DNA from: Gonium pectorale | Lineage: Eukaryota > Chlorophyta > Chlorophyceae > Chlamydomonadales > Volvocaceae | Length of the DNA stretch: 64,000 nt | Direction: 5' to 3' | NCBI GenBank assembly: GCA_001584585.1 | Contig: LSYV01000002.1 | Location: 891,626 to 955,625, forward strand | Shown: in pieces, positions 1-12,372 of the stretch | Layout of the letters: every line of letters begins with the position of its first letter | How positions within the stretch are numbered: position 1 is the first letter of the stretch | The notes under the pieces: model-generated | Told to the model about the DNA's origin: nothing | The model's database searches: none | What the model saw: the letters and a program-made list of their open reading frames with translations, nothing else | Position numbers and translations under genes: made by a program

Positions 1-1277
1 GGCGAGGGCGGACAATATCTTAACCAGGTGTGCTTGGCGAGGGTGCCATTCTTGCAGAACGAGGGTTGCTGGCGGGTCTCGAACTTTTGCTGTGCTTGTT
101 AACCCTCGGAGCAGCCCCATGGACGAGAAACCTTCGGCCTTTGCGAAGCCCCGTTTGGTCACTGGTCGTCAGGCCTCTCCTCCCATGCACACCGCCCACC
201 AGCCTCACCCACCGTCGTCCCAAATCGCTCACCCTGCTTCACCTGCTTTTGGTGCAGGGCGCTGCGCTGCTGGAGTTCACACTGGCGGTGGAGGCCGGCA
301 TGCAGCGAGCCGTGGCGGCAGCCACCCAGGCGGCGGGTAGCGGCGTGCAGCTGGCGGTGGCGGTCGAGGCGCCGGCGGAGGCGGAGGGCCACGTCACCAT
401 CAACCTGGCGGCGGCGGCTGAGCCGCAGGTACGGGCAGAATGTGGGCGAAGACGCCACTCGATACCGCTGCAAACATGTTGTCGAGCAGCGACCTGGGAA
501 ACAGCCCCGCAACCGCCATGTGCTGCCGTCCGCCCCGTACAGCGCCCGCTCCCGCTTCCGCCGGCGGAAGTAACCCTCCCTGTCCTTCCTGCCCTGCCTG
601 CGCTCCCTTTTCCCCTGCGCCCGCACAGTCGTGGAGCGCGCTGGTGTCGCTGGTGTGCGGCGCGGTGCGCGGCGGCCTGGAGGGCGTGCCTCCGTTGCTG
701 CTGACGGGGCTGGCAGCCGACAGGGCCACCAGCCTCGCGGTGGCGCGCCGCTGCTGCCTCAGCCAGGTGCGTCCGGTGCGCACCACCGGATCCGAATCCG
801 GGGCAGGCGTCACGAAACCGCGCGGGCGGGGAGGGGCCTCGTCGGTTTGGGGTGGTTCGATGCTGGAGTGAGGGGCTGCAATTCGACAATGTCATACTCA
901 TGTGCAACAAAAGAACGGGACAAATAACCTGATAAGGAGTTGATCCCAAAGCTTGTGGACTGGATTGACTGCAGGCCGTATTACGCTGCGCGGCGCTGCG
1001 CATGTCCCTGGTGGCGCTGGGCGCGGACGCGGAGGCGACCGAGACGGGGCCGCAGCTGCTGGAGATGCTGGCCGCGCCGTCCCCGACCCATGGGTCGGCG
1101 GCTGGCGGGGCCCCCGGGACCGCGGGGGACCTGCTGGAGCTGCTCACGCCGACGCAGCTGCAGCAGGTGCTGCGGGTGGAGGCGGACACGGTGGTGCGCC
1201 ACCTGTACAACGGCCAGCGGCGCCGGGCAGCGGCGCAGCGGCAGCAGCAGCAGCAAGGGGGCTGGGCATGGTCATGA
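1..1277 (+). CDS. 3' end of an unrecognised protein gene (5' part outside window)
   Basis: Four exon pieces join in phase 0: 1-27, 258-428, 629-766 and 975-1277 (TGA stop). Each junction has a donor after CAG (GTGTGC, GTACGG, GTGCGT) and a CAG acceptor. About 212 C-terminal residues are visible. They are Ala/Leu-rich and look helical, with stretches such as LLEFTLAVEAGMQRAVAAAT and LLTPTQLQQVLRVEADTVV, and end in a Gln/Arg-rich tail with a run of five Gln. Codon third positions are strongly G/C-biased, supporting real coding. I recognise no domain, and the start and most of the protein lie upstream of the window. The first piece (27 nt) is the least certain because nothing before it can be seen. 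Confidence 0.6.
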
Positions 1278-1780
1278 GGAGGCTGCCCTGGCAGGGGCTT
1301 GGCACGCACGTAGTCTTTATGTATTGGATTGGAAGAGGAGCGTGGCAGGCTCTGGGGTCGATGAGCACGTGTGTTGCTAGATGTTGGACTTTGTGACGCG
1401 ACGTGGGCGGTTCGAGTCACCGTGGAGATTGGCATGTACACGCATCGTTCTGGAAAGAGCTGATCGCGGCGTGTAGAGGAGGGGGAGCTTCCTCTGTCGC
1501 GAGGCTGCAACGACCAACGGATTAACGCTACCAAGTGTCCACTGCCCACACCTCAACCGCGGCAGTAACACGTACAGGCTTGCGACTGCGCGCATTCGGT
1601 TGCAAAGCGACTAAGTGTCGTTACAGACCTGCTTGCTCGTTCGCGGCGACAAGACCAGACCCGCGATAGTAACGCGGAACAACCCGCTGAACGCCCCCTA
1701 ACAGTTCGCTGTATTGAATTTCTAGCTCAAAAGCCCCTCAGGGGCCAAGGAGCATATAGCTGAGGGAATAGAGCGGAGGA
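1278..1780. other. intergenic, 3' UTR of the first gene and 5' region of ATG18
   Basis: About 500 bp without a supported gene. No TGTAA poly(A) motif was found after the 1277 stop. A weak TATA-like CATATAG lies about 28 bp before the ATG18 start, which is too close to be a convincing TATA box. Base composition is less G/C-biased than in the flanking exons. Confidence 0.5.
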
Positions 1781-4193
1781 ATGCAGGGTTCTCAACGGGA
1801 GGAAATCTTGCACGTCGGATTCAACCAGGCACGTTTCTCTCCTATTAGCGCTCGTGATTAGTCGCTCTGGAGCTGGAATAAGCGAGCTTGGCTTTCTTGG
1901 ACTCAGGATTATGGTTGCTTCTCGTGCGGAACGACCAGCGGGTTTCGCGTCTATAATTGCGAGCCGTTCAAGGAGACGGTGAGCATGCCTGCCTGTTCAA
2001 GGCGTCTCGCGGGCGTCCCCGTGCCCCAAACCGACGCCCACCTCGCCCTCGCAGTTCCGACGGCCGTTTAGCAATGGAGGCATCGGCATCGTGGAGATGC
2101 TCTTCCGATGCAACATCTTGGCGATTGTAGGCGGCGGGGCCGCTCCGCGGTACCCCCCAACAAAGGTAACTTCACCCCAGCCCCCCGCCCTGCGCTCGCT
2201 CGCCATCACACAGTTCCCACCCCACCCCCGCAGGTCATGATATGGGACGACCACCAAGGGAAGTGCATCGGCGAAATGTCGTTCAGGAGCCAGGTGTGCG
2301 CAGCTTCTCCCGCTCCCGCTCCCGTGTCCCCGCCCCCCGCCCCTTGCCCCAGACTCGCCGGCCCCACCTCGGCCCCCACCCCGGGCTCGCGTGCAGGTCC
2401 GCGCGGTCCGGCTCCGGCGAGACCGCATAGTGGTGGCGCTGGAGCACAAGGTGCTGGTCTACAACTTCGCGGACCTCAAGCTGCTCCACCAGACGGAGAC
2501 GTGCGCCAACCCGCGCGGCCTAGTGGCCATCTCCTCCACCGCTGCCATGTCCGCCAGCTCCGACAACACCGTACTGGCGTGTCCGGGGTTGCACACCGGC
2601 CAGGTGAGGCCCCCACGTGCGCAGCCCCAAACGAGCCCCGCTCTCCTCCACCCCGTTAAGCGCCCCTGCCTGTCCCAAGCACTGCGGGCGTCAAGGTAGC
2701 ACCGAAGGCGTGCCATGACAAAAGCCCGTGCTGTGCCGTGCCGCGCCGTGTGCTGCCCGTCCCGCCGCCCCGCCGCCAGGTCCGCATTGAGCTGTACGAC
2801 CGGCGCCAGACCAAGTTCATCCAGGCGCACACCAACGCGCTGTCGTGCCTGGTGCTGTCCATGGACGGCAAGCGGCTGGCCACCGCCAGCGAGAAGGGCA
2901 CGCTCGTGCGCGTGTGGAACACGGCAGATGGGCAGCTGCTGCAGGTGGGGCGGGGTGCGGCGGTGTGGTAGGGACTGGGGAGGAGGGTGGCGCTGGGGGG
3001 TCAAGGTCGCGTAGCGCGCCCCAGCGCGCCTGTCACCGTTGCAGTGGAGAGCGTGTGGGAAGAACGCCTCCCACCCGAGGGGACTTGGCGGTACCTTGCT
3101 CCAGACACACGCTCAGGACTTGCGCAGGCGCAGGACGCCGCGTGTTGGGCCGTCATGTTGGGTGACCCGCCTCTGCAGCCCAGCGCAAGATGGGGCTGCG
3201 ACGGGGCCGCTTCACATTGCACAACAGCTGTTTGCAGCCAGAGCACCTACTTGCAGCTCCTTTCATGGCAGGCTGCTTTACGCATGACGTCGTGGCCGGA
3301 GGGCGTTGATGCCGGGCCGCTCTGGCGCACACACACCCTTGCCCTTGCGCTGCGCTGATTGCCGACGTACGGTGATCCCCAGACGGCCTACTGGCAAAGC
3401 CACCCACACATTCGCCCCGCCCCGCCCTCTGATGTGGATGCCCGCCCGTCGCCGCAGGAGCTCCGGCGCGGCGCCGACCCGGCGCACATCTACAGCCTGG
3501 CGCTCAGCCGCACCTGCGAGTGGCTGGCGCTCACGTCCGACAAGGGCACCGTGCACATCTTTGCGCTGTCGCCCGCGGTGGCGGTGGCCACGCCGGGGCA
3601 GGCGGACGGCGCCGGGGCCGCTGCGGGAGCGGCCAACGGCGTCGGCGCCGACGGCAAGCAGGGCGCGGGGTCGCCGGGCGGCGACGCGGCGGGGCAGGCG
3701 GGGACCCCGCCGCAGCGGCAGAACCCCACATCCTTCCTGTCCATCGTCAAGGTGGGACGGCCCGCACGCGCGAGAGCGGACGCATGCTGTAATGCTCAGT
3801 GCCACTCTCTATCCCGTCCCGCTACGCCCTGGCAACGTCGCCATCAGTACATTTCCCACCCTGCCCCGAGCCCATCCACGCGATCCTCTCACCTGCCATG
3901 CCATGCCCTCCACGCGTCCTCCTCCCTCGTAGGGCTACGTGCCCGCCATACCGCTGCCCAAGTACTTCAACTCGGAGTGGTCGTTTGCGCAGTTCCGCGT
4001 GCACGAGGAGCCCGCCAACCCGTCCGGCCTCACCCCCCCCACCATCGTGGGCTTCGGCTCCGAGCCGCACAGCGTGCTGGTGGTCACGGGCGGCGGCTCC
4101 TTCTATAAGCTGGCGTTCGACCCCGCAAAGGGCGGCGCCTGCAGCCAGCTGGCGTTCCACAAGTTCCTTGACGCGCAGGACGCGGTGCTGTGA
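1781..4193 (+). CDS. ATG18: ATG18/WIPI-type PROPPIN autophagy protein
   Basis: Beta-propeller protein that binds PI3P/PI(3,5)P2 and acts in autophagosome formation. Eight exons: 1781-1828, 1907-1978, 2055-2165, 2234-2293, 2397-2603, 2780-2944, 3458-3751, 3933-4193; all joins are phase 0 and give 405 residues, a normal length. Family signatures: [20 protein letters not shown] (residues 14-33), then NCEPFKE, VGGG, VMIWDD and the lipid-binding LRRG (residues 223-226, for FRRG). A Gly/Ala-rich insert of about 45 residues sits after HIFAL, where other members carry the membrane-facing loop of blade 6. Intron 1 appears to be GC-AG (CAG|GCACGT ... CTCAG), because only that join restores the FNQDYG motif. 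The start ATG is the first in frame before the motif. The gene is convergent with the oligoribonuclease gene. Confidence 0.93.
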
Positions 4194-5791
4194 ATGCGGC
4201 CGCCATACAGCTGTGCTGCGAGGGCGCCGGGGGTGATGTTGGCCATCTCTTGCCGGTGCGCGGCGCTGTGGTCGGGGCTGAGCGTGAGCTTTGTCTGGAG
4301 CAGTGCCACCAGCAGTGCGCGTGTGAGCCGTGCTGTGGGTGAGGGAGGGGTGGGCTGACCAGGCAGGGCAGGCGGGTCATGATGGGAATGACAACGAAAC
4401 GGTTGGATTGAAGCGGGTGGGGGGGAGGCAAGAGGGCAGATATCGAGATGTGGTGTGGTGCGGCAGGGCGCCGCGTGTCCAAAGTGCAGTGCAGTGTGTG
4501 TTGTGTCTATGTACCAAAACATGCGACTTAACGGCGCCGTACCTCCCGTCTGGAAGGGCATGTGGCTGGTCGTCGCAGGGGGCATGTTTACGCTGTGCAC
4601 GGGCACTCCTTCGTCTGTACTTTCCGGTCTTTGACTCGGGGCCTGGCGCATGTACGGTAGACGGTTAACAACGTGCACGTTGCCCCTGATCCGCATCGGG
4701 AGTTGCGGATGCTCGCGAGGTGCGAGTCGCAAAAGCAGGTCCTCACGCCGGGCCAAGCGAGTGGCTGTGGTAGACTCCGGACCCGGGTCTTGATGTTGCG
4801 TGTGGCTGCAGGGCCAGTATGAATTCTTTTCTATGCTGATGAGTGTGCCTCAGTGCTGTGGCGTGCAGGAGTCTGTTGCTTCGTGCTCCTTGCAGTATGC
4901 TGCTCCCTCATTTTGTACATGAGCTTGTATTGCGGTTGACCCATGTGACCGCCTGGCGGCGCCTTGTACGTTTACCGCGTTTGTACGTGTTATGCCAACC
5001 GCTGGGGCGGGTTTCCCCGTTTGTCCGGAAGAAGCTCCCCTGGCTGCCTGCATCTTTGATTAGGTTGTGTGGGTCGCGGAGCTTTGTGTTGTACGGGCAA
5101 GTAGCGATCTGGTGAGGGCCATGTGACAACCCATACCGTATGTTTGTGGATGCATGAGGAGCGGTGGGTATCGTGCGGTGTTTGCGGCCGGTTAGTCAGC
5201 AATCTGGTAGTCCTGCGAGTGGCCTGATGGCCTGGGCTGTAAGAGGTAGACGGTTAGAAACTCTCAGATGGTCACCAAGTTGTTATCCCACAGACACAAC
5301 CGGAGTTACCAGACCTTGTGCCGAGGTTAGTTACGTCTGGCATAGAAACCCGCCACCAGTTGCGCTCACCCCGCGGCCCTAGCGAGAGAGTCCCACGACA
5401 CCCAAGCCAGGTAGGGCTTGACATCTGTATGACATCAGCCCAAGGCAATCCCACGCAGCGCACCGAGCATCGCGCACCCAACGCGATGAGGAACACTCCC
5501 AACGCCATTAACGCTCCCATGGCTATCCAGCCTGCCTCGCAGGCGAAATCTTCTCAGCATACCGCATGTCACAGCGCAGACCCATCACCCATCATGGCCG
5601 CTGCCTTGCGTCCCTTGCGAAGCTTGGCCGCTGCAGCTTGTGAATGCCAGCAGGCTTGCATGCCTACCTCCCAGGCCCCTGCCCGTCTCACGCCAGAGGC
5701 GCCACCAGCCGCCTCCACCAGCACCATGCCAGATGCCATCCAGGTCACCTGACCCACACCGTAGCACGCACCTCCGCGCTCTCACCCCCGT
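4194..5791. other. convergent intergenic region (3' UTRs of ATG18 and oligoribonuclease)
   Basis: About 1.6 kb between two converging stop codons with no supported coding sequence. A plus-strand TGTAA at 5239-5243 could be the ATG18 poly(A) signal, giving a 3' UTR of about 1 kb. No minus-strand TGTAA (plus-strand TTACA) was noticed for the facing gene. Confidence 0.45.
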
Positions 5792-7548
5792 CTATTTGAC
5801 CTGGTTGGGGTGTTTGAATACGGCCTTGCGGTAGTACTTTAGCTCCTCTATGCTCTCCTTGATGTCGGACAGCGCCGTGTGCGCCATCGCCTTGCGCGGC
5901 GCCTTCCTGTAGGCCTTGGGGAACCAGCGCCGGGAGAGCTCCTTGATGCTGCTCACGTCCACGATGCGGTAGTTGAGGTAGGCCGTCACGCGGGGCATGT
6001 ACTTGAGCAGGAACAAGCGGTCGACCTGGGGTTTGGTGATAAAGAGGATGGTGACGAGCGGGGTTGAAGGGCACCAGTGGGTGCGCGAGCGGGCGGCAAG
6101 GTTGGGTGGGATCGTGTGGGTACGGTATGTTGGCGGGTAGCTGAAGTGGGTGCGCACCTGGCGGCGTGATGACGGTGGAACTGGGCTATCCTCACCGTAT
6201 GCCGAACCCTCTCGCGACCGGCATCAGTAGAATGCCCCGGAATGCCCGCCCCACAGCCCGTCGTGAGGGCCGCGCCGTGTGCACGCGCTTTCATAACCCC
6301 GCCTTACGTGTATGGAGTTGCCCGCCAGCTGCGCCGCGTTTTCCTCCACGTGCTCCTGGATGAAGGCGAGCAGCTGGTCCTCCGCTTCGCGCAGCGACAC
6401 GGCGCTCTCTCGCACGCGCTGCGTGAGCCCCGACTTGCCGTGGTGCTCTTTGCACCAGTCGTTCATGCTCTCCAGCACCGAGTCGTCGTGGTGAATGGCG
6501 GTGGCTGGGCCCTGATGGCGGGGTCCGGGTCAGGCGGCATGGAGTCAAGAACGGCGTGGCAGGTAAGGGGTGAGCAGTTAGATGAGGGGCTGAGGGGCGG
6601 GTGGGCCCCATAAGGCAGCAGCACCCAGGAGTGAATGAGTACAGACGCAAGGAAGTGAAAGTTATGAAGGGAGCTATATGAGGAAGGGAGCCGGCGCAGG
6701 CTGGACCAGAGCCTCGTAGGTATGCAGCTTAGCCCCAGGAGGCGAATTCAGCCTTGCGCCGGGCCGCAATAGGCCCGCATGGGTCGCATTGTAGGAGTAG
6801 ACGCAGGCAGAGGCTGCGGAGCACGATGCTGCAGGAGCAGTGCTGTATACGGCGCGTTGGAACGGTACCTGGACCATGCGCTGCAACTCTCCGTCCGTGA
6901 TGATGCACGCCACCTCTATGATTGTGTCCCGCTCAATGTCAAGCCCTGCGGAGGGGAGTGACAAGTGGGCCGAAGAAGTGGTGTGCCGGTACCGCAATCG
7001 GCGCCCGCCAATCGAGACAGACAGATTTTGTTGCAGTACCCTCGACAGTGGGGGACCCGGTCTGCCGCCGAGCAGCAACTCGGCGGCTATCGGCAGGCCC
7101 AGAAATGGCGCAGACACACGGACTCCGTGCCCCACCGGCCCACACATCCTGCGGCATTCCAGCACTTGACCTAGCCCTTCTTACCTCCTATCTTGACAGT
7201 GATGCTACACGAGTGAAGGCATGATCTGTCGCGTCCCGAAACCTGCCAGTCCAGCCCCAGTACAGTGCAGGTGATCGGCACCCACCTGTCATCTCAAGGT
7301 CGACCCAAACCAGCGGGTTTTTTAGGCTCTTTCGCCCCCCTGGCTTGCTTAATTGATCGTGCCTGCGCGGGCAGCGGGGTGCCGTTATCGCGTGCCGCAA
7401 CTCCTCTGCACACGCCCCTCGGTGTATGCGGGGCTTACTCCTCCGACGACGTAGATGCGTTGGATTTATCTACCCTAGACGTGGCTACCGACTCGTCATC
7501 CCCGTGGGGCTCGAGGGCAGCAAACGAGTTGGTGCTCGTCGGTGCCAT
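5792..7548 (-). CDS. oligoribonuclease, DEDDh 3'-5' exonuclease (Orn/REXO2 family)
   Basis: Degrades short RNA oligomers to mononucleotides; eukaryotic relatives act in mitochondria, plastids or cytosol. Five exons (reading direction): 7548-7439, 7362-7286, 6945-6869, 6511-6308, 6025-5792; phases 2, 1, 0, 0 all agree, giving 233 residues. The full DEDDh set is visible: D58 and E60 in VWVDLEMTG, D158 in NSIHVDRLF, H205 and D210 in MAHTALSDI. WCKEHHGKSGL and VDVSSIKELSRRW are diagnostic. The start was chosen at an ATG in good context (CCGCCATGG). A first exon of 36 codons, rich in Ser/Thr/Asp, joins through a GTAAG donor. A shorter start in the second exon (7400) is possible but would read through intron sequence. 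No strong organelle-targeting peptide is evident. Confidence 0.92.
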
Positions 7549-7593
7549 GGCGGTGGACACAGTCGTGCCGGAATGAGCGACCTGAACAATACT

Positions 7594-7600
7594 CTTATAT
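7594..7600 (-). promoter_or_regulatory. TATA-like element upstream of the oligoribonuclease gene
   Basis: ATATAAG on the minus strand, about 46 bp before the proposed ATG at 7548. Its position would give a very short 5' UTR, so it is only suggestive. Confidence 0.25.
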
Positions 7601-8116
7601 CGGTTGCTGCAAGGCGTTGGATGGATAATGCAGCAAGGGCGCCGAAGGTGCGTAAAACGCGCAGACCCTTGTCTCATACGAACACCAAAGTCCCAAGAAT
7701 ACCTCCTATTGCATATAAGATGGATTTGCTTGTTGAACGGCTGTTTGCGTCCCCAGCTCGTCCGGTTGTGAATCCATGCTGCGGATCCACGACAACCGTA
7801 CGGACACCGCGTGGTTAGCCACCGCCACCCTCCAACCCGGGCACCCATTGCGGGCGTTCCACACCTTTATTTCTGTCAATCAAATCTTCCTGAACTGCGT
7901 GCCTGTGCCTGTGCCTCACGCTACTGGATACGTGTTGCTCCTCAAAGTGCATTTTGTGTCGGTCCCCAGATCGAGATCGCAGCACTGTGATTTCTGAAAT
8001 GAGTCGAAAGTGTACTTGGTGTGAACTGCCAAATCGTGTCAAATCGTTTCAAGCGTCTGCATGTGCAGTGCAGGCCATTAGGCGGGGTGGTCAGGAAGCA
8101 CAGCTTCTCATCTCTC

Positions 8117-8121
8117 TTACA
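8117..8121 (-). terminator. TGTAA poly(A) motif for the LHCA gene
   Basis: TGTAA on the minus strand about 480 bp after the LHCA stop, the typical algal polyadenylation motif at a plausible 3' UTR length. Confidence 0.45.
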
Positions 8122-8597
8122 GTACATGGGAAAGGCGCATCTCCGGTGCTCGGCGCCTCACGACGTGTCCGCACATACATCCGCCTGGCCGCCGCGTTGT
8201 TGCAACGCAGGGGTGCACCCTCTCGTACAGCACCCTCGACTGCGCCATCCTAATGCATTTGCCCCTACGCTCCAAGCGCCGACAAACAGGGTCCGCAATC
8301 ACGCACAGCAGGTACAAAATTGGCAGGTCAAGGCGTAAACGCGGTCAAAGAAGTCAAAGCGGAGCCGTACCCTGGCAGTCCCCGCGCCCGCGGTGCAAGC
8401 TGCCCCCACATTGCGGCAGCAGCCCAATCCCGTTACGGGCGCCCCTCGCGACCACCGCCACTCTCCAGCTACGCCTAGCATAAACGGCACCCGTACAAAG
8501 CCCGCTGCCGTCGAGCCGACAGGCCACCGCGCGCAAGAATCAACAGAGGCTGCAAGCTTCTGCAGCCAAAGCAGTTGCCGCTTCAAAAAGCAGCTGC

Positions 8598-10681
8598 TTA
8601 CTGCTGGCCGGGCCACAGGCACGACAGCGGGATCTCCAGACCCTGGACGTTCACGCTGTGCGGCACGGTGCAGGTGCCGATGTTCTGCAAACACAGGGTT
8701 AAGGAGCACGAGCGCGTCACTCACTGCTTCCCAGGGTCAATCCAACTTACAAAGTTCAGTCACAATGTTGCTCGTCAACTACATCAGGGCACATGCGCCG
8801 CGTAAACACGCGGAAATGCATTAATGAAATGCATTAGTGGATAATGTCACAGCAGCCATCTTCACCCACCTTGAGAATGTTGTTGCCGAAGGGGTTGCCC
8901 AGGTGAGCCGACAGGGCAGCCAGGGGGCCCTGTGGACCGGCCATGAATGAGGGTGCACAGATGAGCTCGGCTAGTACATACCCGGCCGTGTCCGCAGTCA
9001 CTTTCACGGCACACACCAGCGTGAAACAACTGAACAGTACAGTGGCAAGCCGAAATGCAGCGCTATTGACCATGACCGTACCTTGCCAGTGGCCTGGGCC
9101 TGCAGGATGAAGCCGGCGAAGGCAACCTGCAGAAGCGAACACGCGGGAAGAAAGAGGCTCAGCATGGTCGCTAAGCCCGGAAGCGCCAGCGCACAGCGGA
9201 GGCGAAGGGCGCAAGATCGGCTGCTGGAGAACGCGAATGGGCAAACCCATTGGTTCATGATAGATAAAACGACCCCCGCAAAAGGAAAGCACAACCCACC
9301 ATGGCCAGGCGGCCGTTCTTGATCTCCTTGGTCTGGAGCTCCTTAAGGTTGCCCTTGCTGAAGCCTGAAGGGTGCAAATAGTGAACCAAACTTAGCGTCC
9401 AGCATCACGCGCCTGTACGCTGTAAGCAACCACGCAATCGCCCGCACGGAAGGGGTGCAGACGATGCGCGAGGGTCGCGATTCGGCGTACTGGCTAGCGG
9501 CCTAGCGAACAGCCTAGACCCGAGATTGCTTCGGCGCAAGCTCACCCAGGGGGTCGAAGATGCCGCCGGGGTAGCCCATCTCCAGGTTGGGGACCTTGTT
9601 GCCCTGCAGCAGGCACGTAACAGCACGCATCAGGAAAGCGCTGAGCGTTTGCAGGATCACGACTGGGTAGATGACGGACGCCGAGGAGTGGAGATCCTAC
9701 ATTCCAACAACAAACACAGCGGTTCTCACCTTGAAGATGGGGTCTGGAGAAGCGCCGAGGCGGGAAGAGGTTCGGGCGGCCGGCGAGTCGGACGAGGAAG
9801 GGAGACGGAGGGCGAGCGGTAAGAAAAAGGAAGACTACTGCCATGGCCACGCGCACAATCATATTTTGCACACTTAGCGGGCGCGCATACTACAATGCAG
9901 AACTGATGAGAAAACCCCAGAGGCCACGATATGCAGCCCGTCCGCATGCCCCCAACACCCGTGCCTCCTCACCCTCGTTGACCGAGCCAAAGTTCTTGTA
10001 GTCCTGCCAGCGGCGGACCTCAACCCAGTGCATGAGGATGAACTCCCAAGCCAGCAGGCCGCCCATGTTGATGTTGGTGAACGGCTCAGGCAGGTTCTGG
10101 GGCAGGCCGGCCTCGTAGAAGTACACGTCCGGCTTGACAACCTCCTGGACCAGAACACCGACAACGCCGAGCATAGCCCAGCGGGCGTGCACCAGCTCCG
10201 ACTGGCGGTACCTGGTTGGGGTCAAAGGAGCGCATCCGACGCTCTGATGGCAACCCTGGCAGTCCTACCACCCAGTCACCGAGACTATCACATTACTATA
10301 GCACGCAAAGTGGTTTGTATCATGTAGTGGAAGTAACCCACTGACGAGCGCGCGGACAGGCGTGCAAGCGGGTCGTCATCACTAATCGACTACGTAGATG
10401 CAAGCCCGCGAGGATCATGTCTTGCACATTAAGCAAAATGTGCACTCGCTAGGTCGCCAACGCCGAGCTCACCAGCGCAGAGCGACCGGGTCGGCACCCA
10501 GGCCAAGCGGGTCCCAGCCGTAGTCGCCAGCCAGCTCGCCCTTCAGGTAGTCGGGGGCAACAACGCCGGGCGCCCACAGCTTGCGGTCAGCCGACGCGCG
10601 GACCACGACGGGCCGGCGCGACGAGACGCGGCTGGAGACCGCCGGGCGAGAGAGAGCCGACTTCTGCATAAGGGCGGCCAT
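8598..10681 (-). CDS. photosystem I light-harvesting chlorophyll a/b protein (LHCA family)
   Basis: Thylakoid antenna protein of photosystem I. Eight exons (reading direction): 10681-10473, 10211-9973, 9743-9730, 9603-9546, 9364-9300, 9126-9082, 8929-8870, 8684-8598; all phases agree and give 258 residues. An N-terminal chloroplast transit peptide (about 30 residues, Ser/Arg/Val-rich) precedes LWAPGVVAPDYLKGELAGDY. The chlorophyll-binding helices carry ELVHARWAM (75-83) and EIKNGRLAM (187-195); helix C region is LAWEFILMHWVEVRRW. WDPLGLG and GGIFDPLGFSKG are LHC hallmarks. Exon 3 is only 14 nt and encodes the DPIFK junction. The tail (NIGTCTVPHSVNVQG, ending LWPGQQ) differs from higher-plant Lhca ends; I cannot say which numbered LHCA this is. 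Light regulation is expected for the family, but I saw no identifiable element. Confidence 0.95.
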
Positions 10682-11685
10682 CTTTGCTGACACTTTGCAC
10701 TGGGTACAAGGAGCACAGGGCGACGGCAAGCGGCGATAGACTCGCGAGGCGCTTAATCGGGGCATCAGTTCCGTACTCGATTCTCAGATGCGTCGTACCA
10801 GCGCTACTCAGAGCGCTTGGGTTGCACAACAAAGCACAGAACTCAGACGGGTCCGAGTGTCACATTTTGGGGATAACTAGCCCTCGCCGGGCGGCCACGG
10901 TGCTGCCTGATGCGCGGGCGTAGTAGCGACGAGAGAGTGCTGCGATACGACCGACTGCAATCAGTTTGCTAGAGCTACTAGTGTAGACCCAGTGGGATGC
11001 CGGGCAGGTCGGCTCGTGCGGGTCCGAGGGTCAGAACCCCGCACGGGGGGTGGGCGAGGGGTTCGGGTGTGAACGGACGCGAGGTCGTTCAGGGAGGCCC
11101 GCATGAGGCCTTTGATATTGTACATGCCACACGTTGACAACCTTATCCCCCCTAGAGCGAGGGCGCTGCGTGGCCAAGAGCTCAGCCTGGGTTGCAGCGT
11201 TTCGTCACCCTGCCCCTGGATCGGCTCTGTGGGAGATTTGGCGAATGCCTTCAAGGCATCGCCCTGCGTAAATGTCCCACCCTGCCCCTCACACTTCGTG
11301 GTGACACGGGTTGAAGTCAGCCCGTGCCACTGCCTGAGCAGCTGTGTTTAGGTTGGGTCGCACACGGCGGAGTCAACCGCGAGGTGGGCGAGGGCACTGC
11401 ATGCCGTGTGCACGTGAGGGCTGCCAGGGGCGGCAGCCCGTACCCTAGACGCTTGTAATTTGCATGATGTCACAGCGTGACGCTGCCGCCTCCATACTGT
11501 GCCTGGGTTGTGAGTGCCCCAGGGCGAGCGGAAGGGGTCCCAAAACAAAACACAGGGAAGGACAGTCCGCTCTGCTATCGCACAACAAACGATAGCAAGC
11601 TGGCCGCCGGCCCCTTAAACGCCGGCATCAACCGGCGGAACTACCCGGCTCCTACTTGCCGCGGCATCCGTGCTTGCACCACGTC

Positions 11686-11729
11686 TATCACGACGCTTCA
11701 CTTCCTCTATCACAACGCTGCACTTCCTC
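11686..11729. repeat. 22-bp tandem duplication
   Basis: Two adjacent 22-bp units beginning TATCAC and ending CACTTCCTC, differing at two bases. Confidence 0.7.
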
Positions 11730-12352
11730 AACGCATGTATTACCACCTGCGCGGAAGTGCCACAGCTCTGGTCTGGCACTGGCACTCCAAAGCCAGATAA
11801 GGTTCTATCAGCAAAGTGAGGGGATCCGCCGCCAAGTGAAGGACCCACCGATGCCCATGCTGGTGGAGCCCCCTCACGTTGGCCCTCGCGTCCGCCCTCA
11901 CATCCCACACAGTTTGCAGCTCCCTGTGGTTGCGCCGTGCGGAGCGCCCAAAGCCCAAGCGAGCCAGTTTGACGCGGCCTGGGCGCATGCAAGCGGCCCA
12001 CTAGTTGGCACCACGGGGGCGGCCTCGTGGAGAACCATCCAAAGGACACGCAACAACCTTCCTTTCTCCGCTTACGCTGTGTTGCTATCCCAGGCCAAGA
12101 CCTCAGTCGGGCCTCTGGGGCCTCTCGCGCACTCCCCCTGAGGGTCCACCACCGGCCAGCGCGCTCGATGCGCACCAAACCACCGGGAGACATTAGCCGC
12201 CCAGGCCATATCACGTTTCCCTCCCGCTCACACCGTCTCTCGTCCCTGGCCGGCCAACCCCCAACGCAGCCGCGGCGACACTCTTCTGCCTGTCCTCTCC
12301 CCCTCCCCCGGCACGGATAGTCGTGGGAGGGCAAGGCGACACAGGGAGTAGG

Positions 12353-12372
12353 NNNNNNNNNNNNNNNNNNNN
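12353..12372. other. assembly gap (20 N)
   Basis: Twenty undetermined bases, 67 bp beyond the proposed end of the TSR2-like coding region, so local sequence accuracy is in doubt. Confidence 1.

Larger units (their letters stand above)
7549..8597. other. intergenic region between oligoribonuclease start and LHCA stop
   Basis: About 1 kb holding the oligoribonuclease promoter and the LHCA 3' UTR. No supported coding sequence was found; open frames here lack codon bias and family motifs. Confidence 0.5.

Noticed and set aside
1400..1425. GGTTCGAGTC resembling a tRNA T-loop
   Set aside because: Flanking bases do not form the T stem and no acceptor or anticodon arm fits.
239..1549. 436-residue minus-strand open frame
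   Set aside because: It is antisense to the plus-strand exons at 258-1277, which have in-phase splice sites and coding bias; high G/C sequence makes long shadow frames.
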